Source: an uncultured Aquimarina sp. (GTDB lineage Bacteria; Bacteroidota; Bacteroidia; Flavobacteriales; Flavobacteriaceae). From it: a DNA stretch of 64,000 bases. The first letter of the stretch is position 1. Every line of letters starts with the position of its first letter. The DNA is taken from NCBI GenBank assembly GCA_947497175.1, contig CANMFM010000008.1, positions 62,001-126,000 of the forward strand. Reading direction: 5' to 3'. The notes under the pieces were generated by a model. That model saw only the letters and a program-made list of their open reading frames with translations, searched no databases and was not told the DNA's origin. This document shows, one piece after another, positions 63,631 to 64,000 of this stretch. The translations under genes were made by a program, and so were the position numbers.

Positions 63631-64000
63631 ATGAGCTTATCTAAAGTAACTTTTACCAATCCCGAAGGTCAAACACTATCTGGACGCCTAGAGCTTCCTG
63701 CTGATCAGCATCCTCACAATTTTGTTTTATTTGCCCATTGCTTTACATGTAATAAAAACCTGGGAGCAGTAAGAAATATAAGTCGAGGGCTTACTTCTCA
63801 AGGTTTTGGGGTGTTACGATTTGATTTTACCGGGCTTGGCGAAAGCGAAGGTGATTTTGCCGATACTAATTTTTCTGGGAATGTAGAAGATTTAATATCT
63901 GCAGCAGATTTTCTGGCAAAAGAGTATCAAGCTCCTACCTTGCTTGTTGGTCATTCTCTGGGTGGGGCTGCATCCATATTCGCTGCCGCCGAAATTGATT
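63631..64000 (+). CDS. Alpha/beta hydrolase (3' end outside window)
   Basis: At least 123 codons. MSLSKVTFTNPEGQTLSGRL, FAHCFTCNKNL, LRFDFTGLGESEGDF and the nucleophile elbow LVGHSLGGAAS are those of the hydrolase that is often fused to an OsmC domain in Bacteroidota. Whether an OsmC part follows lies beyond the window. The FAHCFTCNK region with a Cys near the oxyanion position is typical of that bifunctional group. Confidence 0.82.
   Translation, partial: MSLSKVTFTNPEGQTLSGRLELPADQHPHNFVLFAHCFTCNKNLGAVRNISRGLTSQGFGVLRFDFTGLGESEGDFADTNFSGNVEDLISAADFLAKEYQAPTLLVGHSLGGAASIFAAAEID

Overview
This window looks like AT-rich chromosomal DNA from a marine-type member of the Flavobacteriaceae (Bacteroidota). 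The evidence is a SusC/SusD outer-membrane pair, a one-piece hybrid two-component regulator, LytS/LytTR pairs, long VCBS lipoproteins, lipoproteins with short lipoboxes, and several promoters of the Bacteroidota TTG / TAnnTTTG type. The gene mix suggests something like Aquimarina, but the genus is a guess. No rRNA gene, convincing tRNA gene, CRISPR array, phage or intact transposase was seen.

Region 1 (about 1-31 kb) is a chitin utilisation locus. It holds a GH18 chitinase cut by the left edge, a LytS-type kinase, a hybrid two-component regulator and a LytTR regulator. A GH20 hexosaminidase and a NagB deaminase fused to a PIG-L domain follow on the minus strand. Next come a VCBS/ASPIC lipoprotein, a second GH18 chitinase, SusD, SusC, and a second LytS/LytTR pair. 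That second pair starts a tightly packed run: sodium:solute symporter, M1 peptidase, zinc-ribbon membrane protein, arginase-family protein and nitrilase. The genes give a coherent route: chitinases cut chitin outside, SusCD imports oligomers, GH20 releases GlcNAc, a symporter may import it, and NagB sends the 6-phosphate to fructose-6-phosphate. No NagK kinase or stand-alone NagA was seen.

All three divergent intergenic regions of this locus carry paired direct repeats resembling GYTGTTTAG whose starts are exactly 21 bp apart (2421/2442, 12929/12950, and 23330/23309 on the minus strand). This is the geometry of LytTR operators and is the best candidate here for an undescribed regulatory circuit.

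Region 2 (31-40.6 kb) holds housekeeping and accessory genes: two GNAT acetyltransferases, an esterase with TPR-like repeats, a YdeI-like protein, an S10 peptidase, DUF3291, DUF2490 and pirin. It also holds a five-copy 40-bp hairpin repeat and a MITE-like inverted-repeat element.

Region 3 (40.7-47.7 kb) is a tandem triplet of lipoprotein-like sensor kinases with periplasmic SBP_bac_3 domains. Copy 1 has lost the phosphoacceptor His but keeps a receiver, copy 2 has the His but no receiver, and copy 3 has both. A DUF1853 gene follows, interrupted by one in-frame stop.

Region 4 (47.7-64 kb) holds a MoxR AAA/VWA pair, an M28 peptidase, a beta-lactamase-like serine hydrolase, an MBL-fold protein, a large BNR/VPS10-like protein, DUF2490, an isochorismatase-like hydrolase, a patch of decayed genes (59.5-60.6 kb), an S41 peptidase and two alpha/beta hydrolases, the last cut by the right edge.
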